NCBI GenBank assembly: GCA_945787805.1
Contig: CALZID010000001.1
Coordinates: forward strand, 308,946 to 372,945
Reading direction: 5' to 3'
Source: an uncultured Clostridia bacterium
GTDB lineage: Bacteria; Bacillota; Clostridia; Oscillospirales; Acutalibacteraceae
Length of the DNA: 64,000 nucleotides
The notes below the pieces were generated by a model. It was given only the letters and a program-made list of their open reading frames with translations, was not told the origin of the DNA and made no database searches. Numbering within the stretch: position 1 is the first letter of the stretch; each line of letters starts with the position of its first letter. Below are positions 25,457 through 35,760 of the stretch, piece after piece. The position numbers and the translations under genes were made by a program.

Positions 25457-26281
25457 TTAGTTCTCCTTTTCAATTTTCATAAGCATAGGTGTTCGTTTTT
25501 GGAAGAATGTTATACACTCAAAGCCTGCTTCTAATGCCGCATCAAAAGCCTTGTCAATATCAGCCGCTAAATGTTCCGCATAATGAGCATCGGAGCCGAC
25601 AGTTACATATCTGCCACCCATTTCTCTGAATCTTTTTATTATATCAATCTCGGGTGCAAGCTTATTCAGCGGTTGGCGTAACGCTGCCGTATTTATTTCA
25701 AGCGCAATTCCTTTTTCAATTGTAAGTTCCAAAATTTTATTTATCTGTTCATCAAATTTTGATAAATCAATTTCTAAATTTGACTGTGAATAAAAATATC
25801 TTAACGGATATGTCAAATGCGCAAGAACATCAAAATTACCCCATTCAAGCATTATTATTATCTCATCAAAATATTGTTTGAGTAAATCTTCTGCTTGTGT
25901 TAAGGTGAGATTTTCCATATAATAAAAATCTTCGCCGCCGCGCAAGTTATGAACCGAACCGATTATCTGGTCATAATCATAACGGTTGATAATATCTTCG
26001 GCGGTTTCAATATCGAAAGCAGGTTGTCCGAGTTCAATGCCGTTTAAAACAATCATTTTACCCTTAAATGCCGAACGGACTTTTGCAACTTCAAAAAATG
26101 CCTGAAAAATCCTTTTTTCATATTCGGCATCACCTTTAAATTGGTCAACTTCGCAGTGGTCTGTAAATGCGACAGCTCTTAATTCTAATAATTCTGCCTT
26201 TTCACAGAAAAAGGTTGCGGAATGATTTCCATCGAATGAGTTGTCAGTATGAACATGTAAATCAACAATATTTTTATACAT
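25457..26281 (-). CDS. PHP-domain phosphatase, histidinol-phosphatase (HisJ) type
   Basis: This 274-residue PHP-fold metallohydrolase has the trinuclear metal motifs VDLHVHTDNSFDG (N-terminus), AFTDHCEVDQF, NGIELGQP, IGSVHNLRGGEDFYY and a late VGSDAHYAEHLA. The best family match by pattern is the HisJ/HisK histidinol-phosphatase group, but PHP proteins also include general phosphoesterases. No other histidine genes are nearby, so the substrate is only a family-based inference. GGGGG precedes the ATG. ispE follows almost directly. Confidence 0.8.
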   Translation of the reverse strand: MYKNIVDLHVHTDNSFDGNHSATFFCEKAELLELRAVAFTDHCEVDQFKGDAEYEKRIFQAFFEVAKVRSAFKGKMIVLNGIELGQPAFDIETAEDIINRYDYDQIIGSVHNLRGGEDFYYMENLTLTQAEDLLKQYFDEIIIMLEWGNFDVLAHLTYPLRYFYSQSNLEIDLSKFDEQINKILELTIEKGIALEINTAALRQPLNKLAPEIDIIKRFREMGGRYVTVGSDAHYAEHLAADIDKAFDAALEAGFECITFFQKRTPMLMKIEKEN

Positions 26282-26378
26282 TTCAATACCCCCATATATA
26301 ACTATTTACAATAATTTTACTACATTTTCAAAAATTTTCAACTTTATTTACAAAAATAATAAAGTAAAAAAATAAGCA

Positions 26379-26407
26379 TTCACTTTTTACATCTTTTATG
26401 TTAAAAT
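26379..26407 (+). promoter_or_regulatory. SigA-type promoter of the ACT/UPF0210 pair
   Basis: TTCACT, 17 bases, TAAAAT, about 30 bases before the ACT-domain gene. Confidence 0.5.
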
Positions 26408-26437
26408 AAATTAAAAAGATTTTGGGAGGTAATATTC

Positions 26438-26707
26438 ATGAGAGGTATTATCACTGTTGTCGGTAAAGATATGGTTGGCATTCTCGCCAAAGTTTCGGGA
26501 GTATGCTCCGAATATAATGTAAATGTAATTGAAGTATCGCAGTCAATTTTGCAGGATATGTTTTGTATGATTATGCTGGTTGACTTTGAAAAGTGTTCAA
26601 CATCTTTTTCGGATTTTTCCGATAAGGTTTCCGCTATCGGTGATGAAATGTCACTTTCAATTCATGTTATGCACGAAGATATCTTTAATTCAATGCATAG
26701 AATATAA
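26438..26707 (+). CDS. ACT-domain protein, UPF0237 family
   Basis: This 89-residue single ACT domain starts MRGIITVVGKDMVGILAKVSGVCSEYNVNV, the ligand-binding turn of the fold. UPF0237 proteins are thought to sense a small ligand such as an amino acid, but none is established. It lies 13 bases ahead of the UPF0210 gene, an arrangement conserved across many Firmicutes and archaea, so the two products probably work together. TGGGAGG precedes the start. Confidence 0.92.
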   Translation: MRGIITVVGKDMVGILAKVSGVCSEYNVNVIEVSQSILQDMFCMIMLVDFEKCSTSFSDFSDKVSAIGDEMSLSIHVMHEDIFNSMHRI

Positions 26708-26720
26708 GTGAGGTAGCTTT

Positions 26721-28076
26721 ATGATAAATACTCACGATATACTCGAAACCATCAATATGATACAGGAAGAAAATCTTGATATCAGAACAATTACTATGGG
26801 TATTTCTCTTCTTGACTGTATCGACAGCGATATTGAAAAAGCCTGTTCAAAGGTATATGATAAAATATGCCATAAGGCACAAAACCTTGTTAAAACAGGT
26901 GAAGAGATTGAAAAAGAATACGGAATTCCCATTATAAATAAGAGAATATCCGTTACACCTATTTCAATGATTTCAGCCGCATCAAAGGGCGACCCCATTA
27001 AGTTTGCCAAAATTCTCGATAAAGCGGCAAAAGAGGTTGGCGTAAACTTTCTCGGCGGATATTCAGCCCTTGTTCAAAAAGGCTTTGCCGCAGGTGATAT
27101 TGAGCTTATTAAGAGCATTCCCCAAGCTTTGGCGGAAACGGAACGCATTTGTTCAAGCGTCAATATCGGCTCCACAAAAACAGGCATAAATATGGACGCT
27201 GTGAAGCTTATGGGTGAAATTGTCCGTGAATCTGCAATTCTTACAAAAGACAACGGGCTTGTAGGTCCTTCAAAGCTAGTTATTTTCTGCAACGCAGTTG
27301 AGGATAATCCCTTTATGGCGGGTGCTTTTCACGGCGCAGGCGAGCCTGACTGCGTAATAAATGTGGGTGTTTCCGGCCCCGGAGTTGTCAGAGCGGCGCT
27401 TTCAAAAATTCCCGATGCCGATATTACTGAAATTGCTGATACAGTTAAAAGAACGGCATTTAAGATTACAAGAGTCGGTCAGCTTGTTGCAACAGAAGCG
27501 TCAAGAAGACTCGGTGTTCCGTTCGGTATTGTTGATTTATCGTTGGCTCCCACCCCTGCAATCGGCGACTCGGTTGCTCATATTCTTGAAGAAATGGGAT
27601 TGGAACAATGCGGAGCTTGCGGAACTACCGCCTGTCTTGCACTTCTCAACGACGCCGTTAAAAAAGGCGGGGTTATGGCGTCTTCCCATGTTGGCGGTCT
27701 TTCGGGCGCTTTTATTCCTGTTTCAGAAGACGCAGGTATGATTGACGCCGCAAGAAACAACACACTTTGCATTGAGAAGCTTGAAGCAATGACGGCTGTA
27801 TGCTCTGTCGGACTTGATATGATTGCTATTCCCGGTGATACTCCCGCAGAAGTTATTTCTGCTATCATTGCCGACGAGGCGGCAATCGGTATGGTAAATT
27901 CAAAAACAACGGCTGTCAGAGTTATTCCCGCCATCGGAAAAAAAGACGGTGAAGAAATTGAGTTCGGCGGACTTTTCGGTGTTTCTCCGATTATGAAAGT
28001 CAATACCGCCTCCCCTGCTAAATTTATTAACCGCGGCGGACGAATCCCCGCACCGCTTCAAAGTCTTAAAAACTAA
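26721..28076 (+). CDS. UPF0210/PFL family protein (DUF711)
   Basis: This 451-residue soluble protein belongs to the UPF0210 (DUF711) family, whose fold is related to pyruvate formate-lyase-like barrels but which lacks a known reaction. Recognisable stretches are [39 protein letters not shown] and [17 protein letters not shown]. It carries conserved glycines and no glycyl-radical motif of the true PFL type that I can see. It is paired with the ACT-domain gene upstream and followed by a strong terminator. Confidence 0.92.
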   Translation: MINTHDILETINMIQEENLDIRTITMGISLLDCIDSDIEKACSKVYDKICHKAQNLVKTGEEIEKEYGIPIINKRISVTPISMISAASKGDPIKFAKILDKAAKEVGVNFLGGYSALVQKGFAAGDIELIKSIPQALAETERICSSVNIGSTKTGINMDAVKLMGEIVRESAILTKDNGLVGPSKLVIFCNAVEDNPFMAGAFHGAGEPDCVINVGVSGPGVVRAALSKIPDADITEIADTVKRTAFKITRVGQLVATEASRRLGVPFGIVDLSLAPTPAIGDSVAHILEEMGLEQCGACGTTACLALLNDAVKKGGVMASSHVGGLSGAFIPVSEDAGMIDAARNNTLCIEKLEAMTAVCSVGLDMIAIPGDTPAEVISAIIADEAAIGMVNSKTTAVRVIPAIGKKDGEEIEFGGLFGVSPIMKVNTASPAKFINRGGRIPAPLQSLKN

Positions 28077-28091
28077 ATACATATATAGATT

Positions 28092-28130
28092 AAGGGTAGT
28101 AACTTTTTGCGGTTACTACCCTTTCTTTTA
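28092..28130 (+). terminator. Rho-independent terminator after the UPF0210 gene
   Basis: A 12-base stem, AAGGGTAGTAAC with GTTACTACCCTT, followed by TCTTTT. It may also serve the convergent spoIVB. Confidence 0.9.
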
Positions 28131-29372
28131 AGATGCATTTTCAATAACTTCGTATTTTTGCATCTCCTGACAGACAGAGGTTTCAAGCATTCTTTCGGCG
28201 AAAATTCCGTATCCTTGTTTTGGGTTGTTGACGAACACATGGGTTATTGCGCCTATGAGCATTCCGTCTTGAATAATCGGTGTGCCGCTCATTCCTTGCA
28301 ATATTCCGCCTGTTTTTGAAATCAATTCATTATCTGTTACTTCTATTATTAAATCTTTATTTATCGATGACGAGTTAGAATACACTTTTACTATTTTTGC
28401 ATCATAATACTGTGGCGGATTTTTATCGACAGTGCAATAAATTTGAGCGTATCCTTCATGGACTTCCTGTTTTACCGCAACGGGCATTTGTTCGCCTTCG
28501 GCACCGAAATAAGTGTAGCCGTAAACTCCGGTTTCGTTATTTATTCTGAGTGTACCGATGTTTTTCCCGGTCAATACCCCGCACAATTCTCCCACATTAC
28601 CGTTTTGGCTTTTATAGAGTCCGTTCACATAGGCTTCTGCCATTTCGCCTTTTTTTAACGGCATAACTTCACCCGTATCAACATCACATATTGCGTGTCC
28701 CAGACCGCCAAAGGAATTGTTTGACGTGTTATAAAAAGTTACTGTTCCTATTCCTGCGGTACTGTCTCTGACCCAAAGACCTGCTTTATATTTCTCGCTT
28801 GTTTTCTCTTTCACCGTTGCAAAGTTCAAATCAATATTTTCACCGTTTCGGTTTATTGATAATTTTGCTGCTTTGCCCCGGCTGTTTTGTAACAAATTCG
28901 TAAAGTGTTTTGTGGATTCAATTTCTGTATCATTAAACTTTAACACTATATCTCCGATTTTCAGGCCTGCTTTTTCAGCCGGACATTCTTTTCCGTTCTG
29001 TGTTTCAATTGTATCTGTTCCGACAATTACTACACCTTCGGTATAAAGCTTTATTCCAAAAACTTCTCCGCCAATGACAACATACTGCCTTTTCGTGCTT
29101 GTGATTTTTGTTTTCTTTACGGGAATAATATTTAAAAGTTTTATTTCTGAGTTTTCTTGTGATACACGAGCTGTCCCCGTAACAACACCTGCTTCGCGAA
29201 TTGTTTCACTTTTAAATACATTAAATCCCAGAAATACAGGAGCATTGTAGCCTGTTTCTTCAACCGTCATAATCCTATCGGGTATGAGCATATCGCCAAC
29301 ATAAATCAAAACAAAAATTATTGTGCAAACAAAAGCGCTTATCACTGATAAAAATTTGATTAAACTTCGCAT
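28128..29372 (-). CDS. spoIVB: SpoIVB serine peptidase (sporulation checkpoint)
   Basis: This S55-family peptidase is made in the forespore and secreted to the intermembrane space, where it triggers pro-SigK processing. It is 414 aa. It has an N-terminal signal-anchor (about residues 5-27), a PDZ domain (about 110-190, PAEKAGLKIGDIVLKFN) and the peptidase domain with FGGLGHAICD (catalytic His) and GGILQGMSGTPIIQDG (catalytic Ser). GGAGGTG precedes the ATG. It is separated from aroK by a terminator, so it has its own promoter within the 29373-29440 region. I could not assign a SigG/SigF site there with confidence. Confidence 0.95.
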   Translation of the reverse strand: MRSLIKFLSVISAFVCTIIFVLIYVGDMLIPDRIMTVEETGYNAPVFLGFNVFKSETIREAGVVTGTARVSQENSEIKLLNIIPVKKTKITSTKRQYVVIGGEVFGIKLYTEGVVIVGTDTIETQNGKECPAEKAGLKIGDIVLKFNDTEIESTKHFTNLLQNSRGKAAKLSINRNGENIDLNFATVKEKTSEKYKAGLWVRDSTAGIGTVTFYNTSNNSFGGLGHAICDVDTGEVMPLKKGEMAEAYVNGLYKSQNGNVGELCGVLTGKNIGTLRINNETGVYGYTYFGAEGEQMPVAVKQEVHEGYAQIYCTVDKNPPQYYDAKIVKVYSNSSSINKDLIIEVTDNELISKTGGILQGMSGTPIIQDGMLIGAITHVFVNNPKQGYGIFAERMLETSVCQEMQKYEVIENAS

Positions 29373-29444
29373 TTTTCACCTCCGTACGACTTTTTGCCGC
29401 ACTAATAATTTGCCACTGCGAAGTTTTTTTATTAACGGAAAAAT

Positions 29445-29495
29445 AATCGCCTCACGGAGAATTTTCACTGAATTTGAAAAATCCGTAAGGCGATT
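29445..29495 (-). terminator. Rho-independent terminator after aroK
   Basis: Minus strand: 14-base arms at 29482-29495 and 29445-29458 pair with one mismatch. They enclose a small inner hairpin and are followed by TATTTTT. Confidence 0.8.
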
Positions 29496-29497
29496 TT

Positions 29498-29995
29498 TTA
29501 ATTTTCAATTTTTTGACAAATTTTTGAGACTGCCTCTTCAACATTGCAATCGGTCAAATCTAATATTTCGTCTGCAAACTTTTTATAAAGAAATTCACGC
29601 TCTGCAAAAATATTTTCTATTGTATCGTTTTTATCAGCGGCAATTCCCCTTGTGCTGATGTTATTCAATCTTTTTTTGATTTCAGAAAGCGGTACATCAA
29701 GATAGAAAATTATTCCGTTCTTTTTAAGATGATTTATTGCTTCTTCACGGTAAACAACACTACCGCCCGTCGCAATAACGGTATTGTTGCAATCAACGGT
29801 TTTAACCGCTTTTTCTTCACAGTCTAAAAAGAATTCAATACCGTCAGAATCAATTATATCTTGTAAAAGTCGGTTTTCTCTTTGTTGAATTATCAAATCG
29901 GTGTCAATAAAACCGACACCGATAGTTTTGGCAAGAATAACTCCGATTGTGCTTTTGCCGCAACCGGGCATTCCTATAAGAATAATATTTGACAT
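29498..29995 (-). CDS. aroK: Shikimate kinase
   Basis: It phosphorylates shikimate in aromatic amino acid synthesis. It is 165 aa. It has the P-loop GMPGCGKSTIG (residues 8-18), FIDTDLIIQQRE (Asp that binds shikimate) and VIATGGSVVYRE (Walker B region), in the usual order. It is on the same strand as pfkA, starting 3 bases after its stop. It is the last gene before a clear terminator. No other shikimate-pathway gene is in this window. Confidence 0.95.
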   Translation of the reverse strand: MSNIILIGMPGCGKSTIGVILAKTIGVGFIDTDLIIQQRENRLLQDIIDSDGIEFFLDCEEKAVKTVDCNNTVIATGGSVVYREEAINHLKKNGIIFYLDVPLSEIKKRLNNISTRGIAADKNDTIENIFAEREFLYKKFADEILDLTDCNVEEAVSKICQKIEN

Positions 29996-29998
29996 AAT

Positions 29999-30961
29999 TT
30001 ATATTGAAATTTCGTGAGCGATTTTATACTCTTCAATATTGAGCGTTTTCTTCATATTAAGGCCTTCAAAGATGTCAAAATCTACTATTTCATCTTTTTT
30101 CACTGCAATAACTCTGTTACCGATGCCTTGTTTAAGAAGCTCGACTGCCTTATAGCCCATAAGAGAAGCTGTAACTCTGTCACGAACTGTCGGATGACCG
30201 CCGCGCTGAACATGGCCTAAAATTGTTGCTCTTGTTTCAACACCGGTTTCAGCCTCAATACGCTTTGCCATTTCTTCAACGCCGCCGATACCTTCGGCAA
30301 CGATAATAATAAAATGCTTCTTTCCCGTCTGTTGTGTTCTCTTCATTCTGTCAATAACATCACGCTGGAAATCATATTCAACTTCAGGAATAAGAATAGA
30401 TGTAGCGCCGCAAGCGATACCTGCATTAAGCGCAATGTAGCCGGCTCGTCTGCCCATAACCTCAACAACTGAGCATCTGTCATGAGATTCTGAAGTATCA
30501 CGAAGTCTGTCAACCATTTCAAGAACGGTATTCATGGCAGTATCATAACCGATTGTGTAGTCACTGCAAGCGATATCGTTGTCAATAGTGCCGGGAATAC
30601 CGACACAGTTAACGCCGCGGAGTGACAAGTCACGAGCGCCGCGGAATGAACCGTCACCGCCGATAACAACAATGCCTTCCATATTGACATCTTTAGCTAC
30701 TTTAAGTGCTTTTTGAAGTCCTTCTTCCGTTTTAAATTCAGGACTTCTTGCAGAATAAAGGATAGTACCGCCACGGTTGATAATATTTGATACAGAGCGA
30801 AGGTTCATCTCAAACATATCGCCTTGCATAAGACCGTTATAGCCTCTTCTGATACCCATTACTCTAAAACCGTTTTCACAGCCTGCACGAACAACTGCAC
30901 GAACAGCAGCATTCATACCGGGAGCATCGCCGCCGCTTGTTAAAACGCCTATAGTTTTCAT
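29999..30961 (-). CDS. pfkA: ATP-dependent 6-phosphofructokinase
   Basis: This is the glycolytic enzyme forming fructose 1,6-bisphosphate. It is 320 aa, the size of bacterial PfkA. The motifs TSGGDAPGMNAAVR (N-terminus), VIGGDGSFRGA, GIPGTIDNDI and VEVMGRRAGYIAL are intact. The Gly in GGDGS at the position that distinguishes ATP- from PPi-dependent enzymes favours ATP. It has its own promoter at 31004-31032 and shares a transcript with aroK. Confidence 0.98.
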   Translation of the reverse strand: MKTIGVLTSGGDAPGMNAAVRAVVRAGCENGFRVMGIRRGYNGLMQGDMFEMNLRSVSNIINRGGTILYSARSPEFKTEEGLQKALKVAKDVNMEGIVVIGGDGSFRGARDLSLRGVNCVGIPGTIDNDIACSDYTIGYDTAMNTVLEMVDRLRDTSESHDRCSVVEVMGRRAGYIALNAGIACGATSILIPEVEYDFQRDVIDRMKRTQQTGKKHFIIIVAEGIGGVEEMAKRIEAETGVETRATILGHVQRGGHPTVRDRVTASLMGYKAVELLKQGIGNRVIAVKKDEIVDFDIFEGLNMKKTLNIEEYKIAHEISI

Positions 30962-31003
30962 TTTATCACCCTTAATTTACAATTATTACCACATTGAAAC
31001 ATT

Positions 31004-31032
31004 ATGATAACACAAGATATTACAAAATGCAA
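31004..31032 (-). promoter_or_regulatory. SigA-type promoter of pfkA-aroK
   Basis: Minus strand TTGCAT, 17 bases, TATCAT, in the 80-base gap after dnaE. Confidence 0.6.
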
Positions 31033-31041
31033 GAAAATATA

Positions 31042-34000
31042 TTATTTTTGTAATATCACATTTTCATCCCCGATTAGATTTTTAAGTTTTTCGATTATAT
31101 CGTCATTAACATTTATTTTTTTACACGGAAAATACTTTTTACTGTCATTAAAATATAAGTAAAGCATAGTTTCACCGGCGGTTGAATGTTGGTTTAAATA
31201 TTCTTTACAATTATTATACTCTCGGGAATTATTATTTGAAAATCTTAAAAACAATCCGACTCGTTTATTAGTGTTTACCTTTATTTGCTCTGCCGCTTCA
31301 ATATAATCTAAAATAATCTTTGGATTTTCTTCTTCGCGAACCGAAAGTCTTCCGCCAATCATTACTGTTGAGCCGCTTGCAATTTTATTTGCAAATTTAG
31401 CCAAAAGTTTCGGAAAAACTACAATTTCAACAGAACCGACAACATCTTCAACAGTGAGAAAAGCCATGTATTCGCCACTCTTTGTTTGTTTTTTAGTGAT
31501 TCCTGTTATTATTCCGAATACTTTTACGGGAGAGCCGTCAACATATACGGAATTATAGTCATCCGCACTTAAAATATCCAAAATCTTGTCACATTTTAGT
31601 TTTTGCGACAATTCTGCATATTCTTCCATCGGATGAGCAGAAATATAAAGACCGGTAGTTTCTTTCTCCATTGATAAAAGTTCCTGCGTAGAAAACTCTG
31701 ATATGGGCTTCATTTTATAATCAGCCGTATCGGTATTGTTCATTAAATCAAAGAACCCGATTTGCCCATCAAGATTTCTGCGCTTTGAAGCGTCTAAATC
31801 ATCAATAATAAAGGGAAGATTTATTATCATTTCGTGTCTGTTGCTTCCGAGACCGTCAAGCGCACCGCATTTTATTAAGCTTTCAATGGCTCGTCGGTTA
31901 AACCCTTTACCGTAGACTCGTTTACAGAACGAATAAAAAGAAATATACTTTCCGTTAAGATTACGCTCTTTTATTATGGTATCTATAAAATCATTACCCA
32001 AATTTTTGACCGCTAACAGTCCGAACATTATTGATTTATCGGTTTTACTGTCAGTTGTAAAGGTTTTATTACTGTAATTTACATTCGGTGTTAAAATTTT
32101 AATACCGTTTCGTTTACAGTCTTCAATATATCCCGATACTTTTGCGGCATTATCTAATACGCCGGTCAAAAGTGATGCCATAAATTCACAGGGATAATAC
32201 GCTTTTAAATACGCTGTTCTGTAAGCAACAACAGCATAAGCTGCTGCATGAGATTTATTGAAAGCATATGAGGCGAATGATGACATATCATCAAATATCT
32301 CATTAGCAATACTTTGTGAAATTCCGTTTTTAGCGCAACCGTCACAGAAAAAAGCTCTCTCGGCTTCAAGAACTTTATGTTTTTTCTTTGACATTGCACG
32401 GCGAACTATATCGGCTCTGCCCAGCGAATATCCCGCTAATGAACGGAAAATCTGCATAACCTGTTCCTGATAGACCATACAGCCGTAAGTAACATCAAGA
32501 ATATCCTTTAACATCGGGGTTTTATAGCTTATATAATTACTGTTATGCCGATTTTCAATATAGGTGTCAATTGAATCCATAGGACCCGGTCGGTAAAGCG
32601 AAATAACCGCAATAATATCTTCAATATTTGTAGGTTTAAGACGCATAAATACGCTTCTCATTCCACTTGACTCACACTGAAAAACGCCGTCGGTTTGGCC
32701 GTTTGTGAATAAAGAATATACTTTTTTATCATCAAGTGGAATTTTTTCAATATCAAAGTCAGGACTGCGCTTTTTAATCATTTTAACACAGTCGTTTATA
32801 ACGGTTAATGTGCGTAGACCTAAAAAGTCCATCTTCAAAAGACCGAGCTCTTCGATTGTTGTCATTGTAAACTGTGTGACGATGGAGTCATCATTTCGAG
32901 CAAGGGGCACATAATCGCTGACAGGATTATCCGTAATAACAATACCTGCGGCGTGAGTCGAAGCGTGTCTTGGCATTCCTTCAACTTTTTTTGCATTGTC
33001 AACAAGCTGTTTTACAGACAAATCACTGTCATATAACGCTTTTAGCTCTCCGCCTTCCGTCAATGCATCGTTAATTGTAACACCCGGACCTCTCGGTATC
33101 TTTTTTGCAACATTGTCAACTGTTGCATAGGAAAGTCCCATAGCACGGCCTACATCGCGAATAGCGGCACGAGCCGCCATTGTACCAAAAGTTACAATCT
33201 GGGCAACATGGTCGGCACCGTATTTATTGATAACATAGTCGATTACCTCTCCCCTGCGCTCATAGCAAAAGTCCACATCAATATCGGGCATACTAACACG
33301 CTCGGGGTTTAAAAAGCGTTCAAAAATCAAATTGTATTTTATCGGGTCTATATTAGTTATTCCCATACAATATGCGCAAATACTGCCGGCACCGGAGCCA
33401 CGGCCGGGGCCAACGGGAATACCGTTGTCACGGGCATATTGAATAAAATCGGCAACTATTAAGAAATAGTCTACATAGCCCATACTGTTTATAACCGATA
33501 ACTCATATTCAAGTCTGTCGATATATAACTTATCGGGATTTTCGCCATATCTTTCTTTTAAACCCACATAGCATTTGTTTTTGAGATAATCAAAATGGGT
33601 TTGAGAGCTTGGCACATCAAAATTCGGGAGTTTGGTATTGCCGAATTCAAAATCAAAATTGCACATATCGGCAATCTTTTGAGTATTTTCAATTGCTTCA
33701 GGAACATAGCCGAATAGTGTTCTCATCTCATCTTCGGTTTTAAGATAGAAATTATCAGTTTCAAATTCCAACGAATTTTCTTCGTCAATTGTGTGGTTTG
33801 TGGCTATGCAGATAAGAATTTTCTGTATTGTTGAATCTTCACGGTCAATATAGTGCACATCATTAGTGGCAACAAGCGGAATACCCGTATCCCTTGAAAG
33901 CTCAATAAGTCCGTCATTGACTTTAACCTGGTCTGCAATACCGTGATTTTGTATTTCCAAATAGAAATTACCTTTTCCAAAGGTTTCTTGATACCAAAGG

Positions 34001-34473
34001 GCAGTTTCTCTTGCTTTGAGCGTTTCGTTTCTTTCAATAAGCTTGGGGATTTCACCCGCAAGACAAGCTGAAAGGCAGATAAGCCCTTCGTGGTATTTTT
34101 CAAGTAATTCTTTATCTACTCTGGGTTTTGTGTAAAAACCGTCAACCCAAGCAGATGAAACCATTTTTATCAGGTTTTGATAGCCGATTTCATTTTTGCA
34201 AAGCAGTACAAGATGATGCCTGTCGGAATCAACACCGTGTACCTTATCAAACCGTGAACGGGCAGCCACATAAACCTCACAGCCTATTATCGGTTTAATT
34301 CCCGCTTTTTTAGCCGCTTTATAGAAATCAACCGCACCGAACAGATTGCCGTGGTCAGTGATTGCAATAGCATTTTGTCCCCGTTCTTTGGCAACGGAAC
34401 AAAGCCTGTCAAGACGGCAAACGCCATCTAACAAGCTGTATTCGGTATGCACATGTAAGTGAACGAAGGACAT
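31042..34473 (-). CDS. dnaE: DNA polymerase III subunit alpha, DnaE type
   Basis: This 1143-residue replicative polymerase has an N-terminal PHP domain (FVHLHVHTEYSLLDGVCRL), a palm with catalytic acids in SMPDIDVDFCYERR, a fingers region and a C-terminal OB-fold (VFGIITGITKKQTKSGEYMAFLTVEDV, about residues 990-1060). It lacks the internal exonuclease domain of PolC. In Firmicutes DnaE usually works beside PolC, which is not in this window. It starts 13 bases after lysA and is the last gene of the lon-engB-lysA-dnaE run. Confidence 0.97.
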   Translation of the reverse strand: MSFVHLHVHTEYSLLDGVCRLDRLCSVAKERGQNAIAITDHGNLFGAVDFYKAAKKAGIKPIIGCEVYVAARSRFDKVHGVDSDRHHLVLLCKNEIGYQNLIKMVSSAWVDGFYTKPRVDKELLEKYHEGLICLSACLAGEIPKLIERNETLKARETALWYQETFGKGNFYLEIQNHGIADQVKVNDGLIELSRDTGIPLVATNDVHYIDREDSTIQKILICIATNHTIDEENSLEFETDNFYLKTEDEMRTLFGYVPEAIENTQKIADMCNFDFEFGNTKLPNFDVPSSQTHFDYLKNKCYVGLKERYGENPDKLYIDRLEYELSVINSMGYVDYFLIVADFIQYARDNGIPVGPGRGSGAGSICAYCMGITNIDPIKYNLIFERFLNPERVSMPDIDVDFCYERRGEVIDYVINKYGADHVAQIVTFGTMAARAAIRDVGRAMGLSYATVDNVAKKIPRGPGVTINDALTEGGELKALYDSDLSVKQLVDNAKKVEGMPRHASTHAAGIVITDNPVSDYVPLARNDDSIVTQFTMTTIEELGLLKMDFLGLRTLTVINDCVKMIKKRSPDFDIEKIPLDDKKVYSLFTNGQTDGVFQCESSGMRSVFMRLKPTNIEDIIAVISLYRPGPMDSIDTYIENRHNSNYISYKTPMLKDILDVTYGCMVYQEQVMQIFRSLAGYSLGRADIVRRAMSKKKHKVLEAERAFFCDGCAKNGISQSIANEIFDDMSSFASYAFNKSHAAAYAVVAYRTAYLKAYYPCEFMASLLTGVLDNAAKVSGYIEDCKRNGIKILTPNVNYSNKTFTTDSKTDKSIMFGLLAVKNLGNDFIDTIIKERNLNGKYISFYSFCKRVYGKGFNRRAIESLIKCGALDGLGSNRHEMIINLPFIIDDLDASKRRNLDGQIGFFDLMNNTDTADYKMKPISEFSTQELLSMEKETTGLYISAHPMEEYAELSQKLKCDKILDILSADDYNSVYVDGSPVKVFGIITGITKKQTKSGEYMAFLTVEDVVGSVEIVVFPKLLAKFANKIASGSTVMIGGRLSVREEENPKIILDYIEAAEQIKVNTNKRVGLFLRFSNNNSREYNNCKEYLNQHSTAGETMLYLYFNDSKKYFPCKKINVNDDIIEKLKNLIGDENVILQK

Positions 34474-34486
34474 AGTTTACTCCAAA

Positions 34487-35758
34487 TTATTCAGTAACTT
34501 TTTTATAAAAATCAAAGCAGTCGAATGTTGCAAAATAATCGGCAGGTGTTTCTGCACGGCGAATCATCTCAAAACTACCGTCTTCTTTAAGAAGAATTTC
34601 CGCTGATTTAAGCTTACCGTTATAATTATAGCCCATTGCAAAGCCGTGAGCGCCTGTATCGTGAATAAAGAGTAAATCACCCATATCCACTTTTGGCAGC
34701 ATTCTGTCAATTGCAAATTTGTCATTGTTTTCGCAAAGTGAACCTGTTACATCATATTTATAATCACAGGGTTCGTTCTCTTTTCCCATAACTGTTATAT
34801 GGTGATAAGCACCGTAAATTGCGGGACGCATAAGGTTTACCGCACAAGCATCGACACCTATATATTCCTTATGAGTATGTTTCTGGTTAATTGCACGAGT
34901 GACAAGTGCACCGTAAGGCGCCATCATAAATCTACCGAGTTCGGTAAAAATTGCCACATCATCCATACCGGCGGGAACAAGGACTTCGTTATACACCTTT
35001 TCAACGCCCTTGCCGATTTCAAAAATATCGTTACCCTCCTGGTCGGGGCGATAAGGAATACCGATACCGCCTGAAAGGTTAATGAATTTAATATTAGCGC
35101 CTGTTTCTTTTTTGAGTTTAACCGCAACTTCAAAAAGAGTCTTTGCAAGTGTCGGATAATATTCGTTTGTTACTGTGTTACTTGCAAGGAAAGCGTGAAT
35201 ACCGAATTCTTCAACGCCCTTAGACTTCATAATTTTAAATGCTTCAAAGAGCTGCTCCGTTGTCATTCCGTATTTTGCGTCACCGGGATTATCCATAATA
35301 TTATTTGCGATTGAGAAATATCCGCCCGGATTATATCGGCAAGAGAGCTTCTTCGGAAGATAACCGAGAGTTTTTTCAAGAATGTCAATATGAGTAATAT
35401 CGTCAAGATTGATAATCGCACCGATATCGTCAGCATATTTGAATTCTGCGGGCGGTGTGTCGTTTGACGAGAACATTATATCGTCACCTACCGCACCGAT
35501 TGCCTTTGAAAGCATAAGCTCGGTTATTGATGAACAGTCGCAGCCGCAACCGTATTCTCTCAAAATGTTAATAAGAAACGGATTGGGTGTAGCTTTTACC
35601 GCAAAATATTCTTTAAAGCCTTTATTCCAAGCAAACGCTTTTTTTAGATTTTCAGCATTTTTACGGATACCTGCTTCATCGTAGAGATGAAATGGTGTCG
35701 GATAAACCTTTGCTATTTCTTCTAATTTTTCTTTTGTTGTGAACGGTATTTTACTCAT
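34487..35758 (-). CDS. lysA: Diaminopimelate decarboxylase
   Basis: This fold-type III PLP enzyme makes lysine from meso-diaminopimelate. It is 423 aa. The PLP lysine is in YFAVKATPNPF (near residue 53), with HAFLASN, the glycine-rich NLSGGIGIPYRPD and the active-site Cys in DVTGSLCENNDKFA. Ornithine/arginine decarboxylase relatives are less likely given the SLCEN..D motif. AGGAGAATAGAT precedes the ATG. It lies 2 bases after engB and is probably read with it. Confidence 0.93.
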   Translation of the reverse strand: MSKIPFTTKEKLEEIAKVYPTPFHLYDEAGIRKNAENLKKAFAWNKGFKEYFAVKATPNPFLINILREYGCGCDCSSITELMLSKAIGAVGDDIMFSSNDTPPAEFKYADDIGAIINLDDITHIDILEKTLGYLPKKLSCRYNPGGYFSIANNIMDNPGDAKYGMTTEQLFEAFKIMKSKGVEEFGIHAFLASNTVTNEYYPTLAKTLFEVAVKLKKETGANIKFINLSGGIGIPYRPDQEGNDIFEIGKGVEKVYNEVLVPAGMDDVAIFTELGRFMMAPYGALVTRAINQKHTHKEYIGVDACAVNLMRPAIYGAYHHITVMGKENEPCDYKYDVTGSLCENNDKFAIDRMLPKVDMGDLLFIHDTGAHGFAMGYNYNGKLKSAEILLKEDGSFEMIRRAETPADYFATFDCFDFYKKVTE

Positions 35759-35760
35759 AT

